Shown in pieces: positions 1 to 6,738 of a stretch of 12,250 nucleotides of DNA (position 1 is its first letter; each line of letters opens with the position of its first letter). Origin of the DNA: Anaerolineae bacterium (lineage in GTDB: Bacteria > Chloroflexota > Anaerolineae > Anaerolineales > Villigracilaceae); assembly GCA_003484265.1 (NCBI GenBank), contig DNDO01000149.1:677-12926 (forward strand), given 5' to 3'. The translations under genes were made by a program, and so were the position numbers. The notes under the pieces were generated by a model. That model saw only the letters and a list, made by a program, of their open reading frames with translations. It was not told the DNA's origin and ran no database searches.

Positions 1-1079
1 CCATAAAGCTTTTCCGCCGCCTGATTCCAGGCAGTGATACGAAAATTATTATCTACTGCGATTATCGCGTCGTTAATTTGCTTAAGCAGGTTCGCCTGAA
101 ACTCATTCTGCGCCGCCGCTTGTTGATATTCGACGCTGTCCATGATCGTCCGTAATTGTTCCTGATTTTTTTGTAGTTCCGCAGTGCGTCGTTTCACTTG
201 TGTTTGTGAAGAAAAACCAACTGCAAGAAGAAATATAATGACCCCGCCTGCAAATATTCCCAGATTTTTAACCCAATCCGGGATCTCCTGTTCATTTAGC
301 CCTGATGCTTTTTCGCCCAGATAATTATCCAGAGCCTGATAATAAATGGAGTTGTCATCTGCTTTTAAATCCAGAATACGGTTGTCGATTCGTTCGATCA
401 AATACGAGGTTTGCGCGCCGTCCATGGGAAATGCAAACAATATCCGGGCAGGTTGGAAGAGGATCGGTGTCCTGACTACGTCATATTTGGACTCGTTCAA
501 GTTTCCAAAGTCCTTGTTTGTGATTCCTGCATCAACATCCCCATTTTCCAATGCTTCAAAGACCTGCGTGTAATTGTCCATTTCGATGAAAGTGCTGTGT
601 ACCCCGAATTGGTCCGTAAGTTCCTTGATTCCCTCCGGTCCATCCAGATTGAAACTGCCTCTTAATCCCGCGATCGACTTCCCTTCAAGATCGAGGATGG
701 ATGTAATATCCGAGCCGGCGGGTGCATACATGCGCGTCCAACTGATGAGCACGGTCTCTTCCGAGAAAGCATACATCCGGCTTCTTTCTTCGGTCCAGCC
801 TGTGTCCGGCAGGATGTCTATCTCATTATTTCCAAGCATTGTCAGGCAGTCTTCCCACGCGCCAGGCACCCAGGTAATGTCCCAACCCTCTTGAACAGCG
901 ATATAGTTGAGCAGTTCGGGCCAGAACCCGGTCACAATTCCGTTTTCATTTGTATAAATCTTTGGGGCGTTTTCGTAGGCACAGACCCGCAGTGGCCGCG
1001 CCTGTTGATGCGCATGTATCCATCCCAATTGTGAAATGGACATAATCAAAATAATAAGTATCGTAATTTTTCTGTTCAT
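1..1079 (-). CDS. Membrane sensor: SBP_bac_3-like domain, TM, PAS (partial)
   Basis: The frame is open from the ATG at 1079 to the left edge: 359 codons with the 3' end missing. Residues 1-22 look like a signal peptide (charged start, then a hydrophobic run). Residues about 28-255 resemble a family 3 extracellular solute-binding domain, with an N-terminal strand reading PLRVCAYENAP, a GFWPELL segment, an EIDILPDTGWTEERS segment and an LEGKSIAGLRGS segment. A hydrophobic segment at about 272-290 is followed by a Gln/Glu-rich linker predicted to be coiled coil (about 291-330). The linker leads into a PAS start (about 331-359) ending in the typical ITAWNQAAEKLY. I infer a receptor that binds a small ligand outside the membrane and signals inward, probably through a histidine kinase or GGDEF output beyond the window. 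A transporter-only binding protein is unlikely because of the PAS fusion. No clear Shine-Dalgarno precedes the ATG. The ligand cannot be told from the sequence. Confidence 0.85.
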   Translation of the reverse strand, partial: MNRKITILIILIMSISQLGWIHAHQQARPLRVCAYENAPKIYTNENGIVTGFWPELLNYIAVQEGWDITWVPGAWEDCLTMLGNNEIDILPDTGWTEERSRMYAFSEETVLISWTRMYAPAGSDITSILDLEGKSIAGLRGSFNLDGPEGIKELTDQFGVHSTFIEMDNYTQVFEALENGDVDAGITNKDFGNLNESKYDVVRTPILFQPARILFAFPMDGAQTSYLIERIDNRILDLKADDNSIYYQALDNYLGEKASGLNEQEIPDWVKNLGIFAGGVIIFLLAVGFSSQTQVKRRTAELQKNQEQLRTIMDSVEYQQAAAQNEFQANLLKQINDAIIAVDNNFRITAWNQAAEKLY

Positions 1080-1151
1080 AAAATAGCCATTTACTATAAA
1101 TATTTCACTTTTCAATTATCCTGTTGTTTCGTTGTCCCGCTTCAAAATCCG

Positions 1152-1178
1152 AGTATAGCACCCTCCCTTGATGGGCAA
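1152..1178 (-). promoter_or_regulatory. Possible promoter of the sensor gene
   Basis: On the minus strand, TATACT (1157-1152) is preceded by TGC, giving an extended -10 of the TGn type. TTGCCC (1178-1173) lies 15 nt further upstream as a weak -35. A transcript would start about 65 nt before the sensor ATG. This is a pattern match only; the short spacer makes it a modest candidate. The rest of the 210-bp gap between the sensor and the glycosylase gene holds no gene or strong terminator that I can see. Confidence 0.3.
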
Positions 1179-1289
1179 AATTACAATACACAATCACTTT
1201 ATTAAGGATTACGCTCTCACCGGTGTGCATGGTTGAAAACCTTCCCATTCTGTGCAAGGGTGAAATATTAAAACCCCTGAAATATTTTA

Positions 1290-1904
1290 TTACTCTCCGA
1301 TCAATTCATCATATTTTCTACGGGCTTCGCGGATGTCATCCCACATCAAGGCTTTTGGAGAGCCCGGCGACTTTGATGGATTCCTGAGCAGATAGGACGG
1401 ATGAAAGATCGGCATGATCCAACGCCCCTGCAATTGTGTCCACTGCCCCCGCAAGGATGTGATGCCGGTCTTTCCCAGAATGGATTGACAGGCAACGTTT
1501 CCGGTCAGTAACACGATAAGCGCGTCAACCAGCCGGATGATCTCATTTACATAAGGGCGATAGTATTCGATCTCTTTATCTGTAGGTTTGCGGAAGTTCT
1601 TTCCACCTTCGCCTGGCGGCATTCGGAAGACCGAGTTGGTGATGAACACATCCCTTTCGGGATCGAACTTCCCCGCTTCGAGGATCTTATCGAGCAACTG
1701 CCCTGCCCGCCCTACGAATGGCTTCCCCTGAATATTTTCCTGTGGACCGGGCGCTTCGCCGACAATGAGTAATCTGGCTTTTGGGTTTCCCCGGCTGATG
1801 ACCACGTTCATGCCGGTATCGGCAAGCGGGTCACCGGTCATTTGCATCATATCGCTGAACAATTCGTCGAGGGACGTGTATTTTGGCAAATCAATTTGAG
1901 ACAT
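1290..1904 (-). CDS. Family-4-like uracil-DNA glycosylase lacking Fe-S cysteines
   Basis: The 204-residue product matches the usual size of family 4 uracil-DNA glycosylases, which cut uracil from deaminated DNA to start base excision repair. Motif A is GEAPGPQE (residues 49-56), followed by GKPFVGRAGQLLD (60-72). Motif B is HPSYLLRNPS (168-177). The ATG at 1904 is chosen because AAGGA (1916-1912) sits 7 nt upstream; reading the frame further upstream only runs into the oxidoreductase gene in a shadow frame. Classical family 4 enzymes bind a [4Fe-4S] cluster through four cysteines. Aligning from memory with the Thermus enzyme, those positions here are Met22, Asp25, Arg94 and Tyr115, and the only cysteine is Cys129. 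The fold and active-site motifs are kept, so this is a cluster-free variant or a relative with altered activity. It starts one base after the oxidoreductase stop and is probably co-transcribed with it. Confidence 0.88.
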   Translation of the reverse strand: MSQIDLPKYTSLDELFSDMMQMTGDPLADTGMNVVISRGNPKARLLIVGEAPGPQENIQGKPFVGRAGQLLDKILEAGKFDPERDVFITNSVFRMPPGEGGKNFRKPTDKEIEYYRPYVNEIIRLVDALIVLLTGNVACQSILGKTGITSLRGQWTQLQGRWIMPIFHPSYLLRNPSKSPGSPKALMWDDIREARRKYDELIGE

Positions 1905-1905
1905 G

Positions 1906-2820
1906 TTATTTTCCTTGCTTTTGGAATAAAGACCAACGGATTGGACCGTATCTGCCGACACCAACGACACTGGCAAAATTACAGATCGCATCGATATGCT
2001 TTTGGGGCGTGTCGAAGCCAGCGCCTTCGGTGATAAGCGTAAGATGGGTCGCACCCACACCCGCCCAATCGCGGATGAGTGTATGCCAGGTCTCTGGATT
2101 TCCATCGCCGTACCGGACACGCGGCTCGATACCGAGTTGTGTACGAGTACGTCCTGCAGCGGATAGATGCTTATCCAAAGTTTCCAGGTGCGGTTTACAC
2201 TCTTCTGCGGTGCGATAGTTCGGCATCCAACCATCACCAAGTTTTGCAACCCGTTTCAAGACATTCGGAGCTGAGCCTCCCAGCCATATGGGAATAGGAC
2301 GCTGTACTGGCAATGGCTTAAGCCCCGCATCGGGAATATTATGATACTTACCTTTGAATACGACTAGTTCCTGTGTCCATAAGGCGCGCAAGACCGCTAT
2401 CTGTTCCTCGCTGCGTTTGCCGCGATCGTGGAAATTCTCTCCCAGCGCAACATACTCGACTTTATTCCAGCCGGTACCGATACCGAGACGCACCCGTCCA
2501 TTACTCAGTACATCGAGCGTGGCAACTTGCTTTGCGACCAGTGCGGTCTGCCGTTGCGGCAGGATGATGATGCCAGTCACCAGTCCGATTTTCTGTGTGA
2601 TGGCTGCAATGTAGCTATACAGGACGAGCGGTTCGTGGAACGCGGACTGAAACGTGTAAGGTCCTTTAAAGCCTTCGGGGCGATCGGGATTCGCGCCCAA
2701 CACATGGTCATACGCCAGAATGTGTGTGAAGCCCAATCCTTCTGCTGTCTGTACATAATCGCGGATAACCAGCGGGTCTGTGCCGATTTCATTTTGCGGA
2801 AAGACGATTCCGATTTGCAT
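1906..2820 (-). CDS. F420-dependent LLM-class oxidoreductase
   Basis: The 304-residue product is a luciferase-like TIM barrel, of the kind that usually transfers hydride with deazaflavin F420 or sometimes FMN. Supporting segments are the N-terminal strand MQIGIVFPQNEIG, the AYDHVLG segment (36-42), GIIILPQRQTALVAKQVATL (83-102), the signature LSNGRVRLGIGTGW (105-118) and the probable phosphate-binding IWLGGSAP (168-175). The ATG at 2820 is preferred because AGGAG (2830-2826) sits 5 nt upstream. A GTG at 2835 in the same frame would add five residues but would place that Shine-Dalgarno inside the gene. The gene is followed after one base by the uracil-DNA glycosylase gene, so translation may be coupled. 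The substrate is unknown: this family covers many redox reactions and the neighbours do not point to one. Use of F420 is inferred from family resemblance. Confidence 0.9.
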   Translation of the reverse strand: MQIGIVFPQNEIGTDPLVIRDYVQTAEGLGFTHILAYDHVLGANPDRPEGFKGPYTFQSAFHEPLVLYSYIAAITQKIGLVTGIIILPQRQTALVAKQVATLDVLSNGRVRLGIGTGWNKVEYVALGENFHDRGKRSEEQIAVLRALWTQELVVFKGKYHNIPDAGLKPLPVQRPIPIWLGGSAPNVLKRVAKLGDGWMPNYRTAEECKPHLETLDKHLSAAGRTRTQLGIEPRVRYGDGNPETWHTLIRDWAGVGATHLTLITEGAGFDTPQKHIDAICNFASVVGVGRYGPIRWSLFQKQGK

Positions 2821-2832
2821 AAATTCTCCTGT

Positions 2833-2860
2833 CACAACTTATTGTGCCAGCAATCTGGCA
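2833..2860. repeat. Two abutting inverted repeats in oxidoreductase leader
   Basis: Plus-strand positions 2833-2846 read CACAA-CTTA-TTGTG, a perfect 5-bp inverted repeat. Positions 2845-2860 read TGCCAG-CAAT-CTGGCA, a perfect 6-bp inverted repeat. They share two bases and lie just upstream of the oxidoreductase Shine-Dalgarno. The 9-mer TTGTGCCAG of this block recurs at 2940-2948 in the same intergenic region. This could be an operator or leader hairpin; short palindromes also arise by chance. The rest of the roughly 310-bp gap (2821-3131) holds no convincing gene. Confidence 0.4.
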
Positions 2861-2991
2861 GGATGCGTGATTTGCAAGCGGATCATCGCTCAACGAATCA
2901 TGGTTATGTTAATGGTTGAAGGAATTTTACCGTACGCATTTGTGCCAGGATATATTCAACAGGCATATTTGCTGTATGACTTATGTGCCCT

Positions 2992-3041
2992 TTGGTTTGC
3001 GAAGTGCATGAAAATGATAATTGGATAAATCATGTTAGAAT
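2992..3041 (+). promoter_or_regulatory. Possible promoter(s) for the ketosynthase operon
   Basis: Two overlapping candidates lie upstream of the ketosynthase gene. TTGGTT (2992-2997) is followed after 18 nt by GATAAT (3016-3021), which matches the -10 consensus at five of six positions. TAGAAT (3036-3041) is preceded by TGT, an extended -10. Either would leave a leader of about 80-105 nt. No experimental or comparative support is available from the window. Confidence 0.28.
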
Positions 3042-3118
3042 TTCGTCGACATTCAAAATTTTTCAGCAAGAATAATCAACCCAGCAAGAACCAATCTTGA
3101 TTCCATAATAGTATCGTC

Positions 3119-3123
3119 GGAGG
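3119..3123 (+). promoter_or_regulatory. Ribosome binding site deciding the ketosynthase start
   Basis: A strong GGAGG lies only 2 nt before the in-frame GTG at 3126 but 8 nt before the in-frame TTG at 3132. Spacing therefore favours TTG 3132 as the start; GTG 3126 would add only two residues. Confidence 0.6.
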
Positions 3124-3131
3124 ATGTGAAT

Positions 3132-4382
3132 TTGACTGGTAAACTAGAACGAGTTGTCGTAACAGGCATGGGGGTTGCAAGTCCACTGGGTTGTGACCTG
3201 GCTGAGTTTTGGAACGGCTTGGTGGGTGGTCGATCCGGCGTGGGCTTTTTGGATGGGACCATTTTTTCGGATGTGCCTTCAAAGATCGGCGCGGTTGTGC
3301 GGGGGTATGAAGAGAGTCAATATTTCGATAGCAGGGAATTAAGAAGAATAAGCCGCTCCTCCCAGTTGGGGTTGGTCGCCGCAGGTCAGGCGGTCTCAGG
3401 AGCACATTTGAATAATGGCAGTGTCGAACTTATGGAAGTGGGAATTCTGGTCGGGAGTTCGATCGGTGGGTATGCCGCATCAGACCAGTTCTTTAAAAGT
3501 TACCACTCAACGGGACGGCTAAGTCCATTTACCATCCCGATCTCGATGAATATAGGACCCGGAGCCAACATATCTATAAAATACGGATTCCAGGGCATAT
3601 TGGTGGATGTGGATGCTGCATGTTCCACAGCGGCACATTCCATTGGATATGCGTTCAATATGATCCGCAGTGGAATGATGCAATTGGCTGTTACCGGCGC
3701 AGCTGATTCTCCTTTTTCGCCTGCGGTAGCGGGTGGGTGGCTAGCGCTTCATGCTGTTTCGAAGCGCGTCGATTCGCCGGCAGAAGCCTGCCGTCCGTTT
3801 AGCGCTGACAGGGATGGAATGGTTTTGGGCGAAGGAGCAGGCATCCTTGTGTTGGAGGCGGAGAGTCACGCGCTTCGCCGCGGTTCTCCCATTCTTGCAG
3901 AGATCAAAGGCTACGGCGCAAGCGCGGATAGCAGTCACCTGACACAGCCTACACAGAAGGGACCCGTCCTCGCGATGAAGCGTGCGATGGTAGATGCGAA
4001 CCTTACGCTTGATGATGTTGATTACATCAACGCCCACGCGACCGGGACAGAATGGAACGATAAGAACGAGACCAAAGCCATCAAGGAAGTATTCGGGGAG
4101 CGTGCCTATGAAATACCCGTTGTGGGTAATAAAGCTGCTCTCGGTCATTCTATTGCTGGCAGCGGGGCACTGGAGTTGATCGGATGTATTCTCTCCCTGC
4201 ATAATCAAATCGTGCCGCCGACTATCAATTACAAGGTGCCTGATCCTGATTGTGACCTGGATTATGTGACAGAGGGGAGCCGCAAGTTGCCTTTGCGAAA
4301 TATCATGAGCAATTCGTTCGCGTTCGGGGGGAGCAATGCGGTCTTGATCGTCGGGAAGTATGAGCCAAACCCCAGTGAATAG
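3132..4382 (+). CDS. Beta-ketoacyl-ACP synthase II (FabF-type)
   Basis: The 416-residue product has the length and fold signatures of KAS II condensing enzymes, which extend acyl-ACP with malonyl-ACP by decarboxylative Claisen condensation. The catalytic set is complete: Cys164 in DVDAACSTAAHS, His302 in NAHATGTEW, Lys334 in GNKAALGH and His339 in the same segment. The C-terminal glycine loop reads SNSFAFGGSNA, with Ala where GFGG is common. The stretch after the first histidine reads TGTEWNDKNE, with Glu-Trp where Pro-Leu is common. I chose TTG 3132 because GGAGG sits 8 nt before it; GTG 3126 is the alternative. No acyl carrier protein, FabG or FabH gene lies beside it, so it may be an accessory ketosynthase rather than the housekeeping copy. 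It is followed after 20 nt by a membrane glycosyltransferase gene and is probably co-transcribed with it. A link to the NRPS operon is possible but not shown. Confidence 0.92.
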   Translation: MTGKLERVVVTGMGVASPLGCDLAEFWNGLVGGRSGVGFLDGTIFSDVPSKIGAVVRGYEESQYFDSRELRRISRSSQLGLVAAGQAVSGAHLNNGSVELMEVGILVGSSIGGYAASDQFFKSYHSTGRLSPFTIPISMNIGPGANISIKYGFQGILVDVDAACSTAAHSIGYAFNMIRSGMMQLAVTGAADSPFSPAVAGGWLALHAVSKRVDSPAEACRPFSADRDGMVLGEGAGILVLEAESHALRRGSPILAEIKGYGASADSSHLTQPTQKGPVLAMKRAMVDANLTLDDVDYINAHATGTEWNDKNETKAIKEVFGERAYEIPVVGNKAALGHSIAGSGALELIGCILSLHNQIVPPTINYKVPDPDCDLDYVTEGSRKLPLRNIMSNSFAFGGSNAVLIVGKYEPNPSE

Positions 4383-4402
4383 TATCCGGCAATAAACTTG
4401 AT

Positions 4403-6010
4403 TTGAAAACAAAATTATTTCCCTGGTTGGTCTTCATCCTGACGACCGGTTTTTATATTTATACGCTTTCCCCCTCACTGGCATGGGGCGACGGTGTGCG
4501 CCTGCAAAGCGAAGTCATCTCTGGAGAATCGATCATCCTTGCCGAGATGACGAGTGAAGAGTTTTCGCCAGACCCATTCATCTTCTCCAAAGTCGGCGTG
4601 ACCGCCTGGGACCATCCCTTATATATCTTCGTCGGTCACTCGCTTGTCAAGGCGTTTCCATCCGTCGATTCATTATGGCTGGTCAATCTGATCTCGGCGT
4701 TATTCGGCGCCGCGTCCATCGCATTGGTATTCCGCCTCTGTTACAGATTTACCAGCTCGCTGCTCGTTTCGAGTTATGTCGCAATAGCGCTTGCGGTCTC
4801 GCATACGTTTTGGTGGCACTCCTCCACACCGGAGGTGTATACGCTTTTTACTTTTCTCCTGCTCGCCAGTTATTATTTTTTTGATCTGTATGAAGAGAAT
4901 AAAAAGATACTGCATTTATTCCTCGCAGCATTATTTCTTGGTCTAGCCGCATCGAATCATATCCTTGCATTTCTTGCCTTCCCTGCGCTGGGGTTGTATT
5001 ACTTCCCGTTACGAAACATCGACCTTCAAAAACCGACCTGGCGCAAACACATCCTGCCGCTGCTTGGTCTCCCGCTCGGTTTCTCGCTCTACATCATTCA
5101 GTTCATACGCATTACGCGAAGCATCCCTGTCGATGATATTGCGGGTCCCATCATCGGGTCCACGTTTTTGAGCGGGCTGAGCCTGTCTCTGCTGGTGCTG
5201 GGTGATAGTCTTTTAAAGTATCTTTTATTTCTCGTGTTGCAATTTGGTCCGCTCGGTATTCTGCTCGGCATAATCGGTATGCGCGCGGGCAATAAAAAGA
5301 TCATTTCGTTTTACATCGTTTATACGCTGTTCGGCATCCTCTATCGTGTGTCGGATCAATTTGCTTTTTTTATGACATCACATGTATTCTTTGCTTTCCT
5401 GATCGGATCCGGATTGAATCACCTGCTTTCAATATGGGATAAAAAACCGCGCATCATTCTGACATCCATTCTGATCCTAACCATCATCTTGGCTCCACTC
5501 ATCTATCGAAACCTGCCAAATCTGGCAGGGAACTTCTCCATGGATGATGCCTACTTCGCCATCCCAGATGTGGGGACCGGAGTCCGCAACGGTTTTGCCT
5601 ACTACATCGACCCCAATAAAAGGGATGATAACCTGCCGTACGAATTTGGCGTTGAAACGCTCGAAAGCCTTCCACCCAACTCCATCGTCATCGCCGAATG
5701 GTTTACAGACACGGACGAATATTTCGTCCTGCGCCATTTCACAAAGATCGAAGGAGTGCGCCCCGATGTTATCGTCTTTGGATGGATGACATCTGCGCCT
5801 GCATCTTTCGAACCGCAACTTGTTATTGATGTTGTTGAAGAATCATTTTCTGAACACCCCATTTACTTGGCATCCCTCAGCGAACGATTTTATGCTTCTT
5901 CGAAATTGATCGAGATGTATTGCATCATTCCCGAAAACAATTTATATCGTCTGTATCCAAGGGGGGATGATAACCTTCAATGCCTTGGGATAGATGCGGT
6001 TACCGAGTAG
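4403..6010 (+). CDS. DUF2723/GT117-like polytopic membrane glycosyltransferase
   Basis: The 535-residue product has about ten hydrophobic segments (the first at about 4-24, others spread over 90-367) and a soluble C-terminal domain (about 370-535). It resembles the DUF2723 family, whose animal member TMEM260 is a protein O-mannosyltransferase (GT117). The N-terminal loop has SPSLAWGDG (residues 23-31) where the family usually has GDS, then a DHPLY segment (70-74), the NLISALFGA segment (95-103) and the WWHSSTPEVYTL segment (137-148). Such enzymes use a lipid-linked sugar donor and a catalytic acid in the first extracytoplasmic loop; Asp30 or Asp70 are candidates by inference. The start is a TTG at 4403 with no evident Shine-Dalgarno, 20 nt after the ketosynthase stop, so it may rely on coupling. 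The 3' end overlaps the convergent transferase gene by 11 bp. The acceptor is unknown; lipid or polysaccharide transfer is also possible. Confidence 0.72.
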   Translation: MKTKLFPWLVFILTTGFYIYTLSPSLAWGDGVRLQSEVISGESIILAEMTSEEFSPDPFIFSKVGVTAWDHPLYIFVGHSLVKAFPSVDSLWLVNLISALFGAASIALVFRLCYRFTSSLLVSSYVAIALAVSHTFWWHSSTPEVYTLFTFLLLASYYFFDLYEENKKILHLFLAALFLGLAASNHILAFLAFPALGLYYFPLRNIDLQKPTWRKHILPLLGLPLGFSLYIIQFIRITRSIPVDDIAGPIIGSTFLSGLSLSLLVLGDSLLKYLLFLVLQFGPLGILLGIIGMRAGNKKIISFYIVYTLFGILYRVSDQFAFFMTSHVFFAFLIGSGLNHLLSIWDKKPRIILTSILILTIILAPLIYRNLPNLAGNFSMDDAYFAIPDVGTGVRNGFAYYIDPNKRDDNLPYEFGVETLESLPPNSIVIAEWFTDTDEYFVLRHFTKIEGVRPDVIVFGWMTSAPASFEPQLVIDVVEESFSEHPIYLASLSERFYASSKLIEMYCIIPENNLYRLYPRGDDNLQCLGIDAVTE

Positions 6011-6737
6011 TCCTCCAATCCCAGAACCTGAATTCCAAATCTTTGCGATCTACAGCAACAGCGCATGCATAATTGGTCCCGATATCAAGAGACAACAACG
6101 TCCATCGGGGGGCTTCTTGTGGGTCGGGGCGAGTTGCCCGCAAAGTGGCGGGTTCGTTCGGCGTAAGCGAAACATCGAAACTATCCAAAGGGAGTGACAG
6201 TCCCAAACCGTGTGCTTTGATGTATGCTTCTTTGCGAGTCCAGCAATTATAAAATCCTCGTATTCTTAATTCAGGTTGCAGCGACATCAACTCGGCAATC
6301 TCCCTTTTTGAAAAAAAACGATGGGCGATCTTTTCATGTTCCATATTGTCGCGGAATCGTTCCACATCCACACCCACTTTGTGGTCACGCGCAACTGCGA
6401 TCAGAGCATAGTCTCCAGAGTGGGACAGATTGAAATCAATATTTATATTTGAGTTTATTGCAGGCTTGCCGTATTCCCCAACGATGAATTCTATCTCTCG
6501 TGGCACGTAGTGAAGATAACGCGAAAGGACATCTCGCAAAGCGAAGTGGGATGCTATAAAACGGTGCCTATCTTTGTCAAAACGAAATTGTGCGGCGCGG
6601 TGGGATTCATCCTCTGAAAGAGTGGAGTCAGCCAATTGGATAGAATCAGATGTGGGATCAAGATAGACGCGCCAAACATCGACATGATCCAAATCCAGGG
6701 TTAAGTTGTCGGGAGATTTTGTCCAGTTCCTTCCCAT
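6000..6737 (-). CDS. Sfp-type 4'-phosphopantetheinyl transferase
   Basis: The 245-residue product moves the phosphopantetheine arm of CoA onto a conserved serine of carrier proteins, turning apo-NRPS or PKS carriers into the active holo form. Length and motifs fit the Sfp class rather than the short AcpS class: EYGKPAI (88-94), FNLSHSGDYALIAVA (102-116), VGVDVE (121-126) and CWTRKEAYIKAHGLGL (165-180). The expected magnesium ligands are Asp124, Glu126 and Glu170, and Lys174 is conserved. The ATG at 6737 follows the methyltransferase stop after a single base. No clear Shine-Dalgarno is seen, so translation is probably coupled. As the last gene of the NRPS operon its natural partner is the carrier domain at Ser864 of the NRPS fragment. 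Its 3' end overlaps the tail of the opposite-strand glycosyltransferase gene. Confidence 0.95.
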   Translation of the reverse strand: MGRNWTKSPDNLTLDLDHVDVWRVYLDPTSDSIQLADSTLSEDESHRAAQFRFDKDRHRFIASHFALRDVLSRYLHYVPREIEFIVGEYGKPAINSNINIDFNLSHSGDYALIAVARDHKVGVDVERFRDNMEHEKIAHRFFSKREIAELMSLQPELRIRGFYNCWTRKEAYIKAHGLGLSLPLDSFDVSLTPNEPATLRATRPDPQEAPRWTLLSLDIGTNYACAVAVDRKDLEFRFWDWRTTR

Positions 6738-6738
6738 G

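Noticed and set aside
346..894. Three plus-strand open frames over the sensor gene
   Set aside because: They are antisense to a long frame with recognisable binding-protein and PAS features and show no protein-like pattern of their own.
1261..1286. Possible terminator after the glycosylase gene
   Set aside because: The only structure is a 9-bp direct repeat (TGAAATATT) with weak AT-rich self-complementarity; no GC-rich stem with a T-run.
1905..2249. N-terminal extension of the uracil-DNA glycosylase frame up to 2249
   Set aside because: It overlaps the oxidoreductase coding region in another frame, has no family similarity, and the ATG at 1904 has a good Shine-Dalgarno and matches the family's N terminus.
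2780..3028. 82-codon plus-strand frame spanning the intergenic region, with a hydrophobic C-terminal part
   Set aside because: It begins inside the oxidoreductase gene on the other strand, has no ribosome binding site at its starts, and its Cys/Met-rich composition looks random.
3741..4412. 223-codon minus-strand frame
   Set aside because: It is antisense to the ketosynthase gene, which has all its catalytic residues; no recognisable domain.
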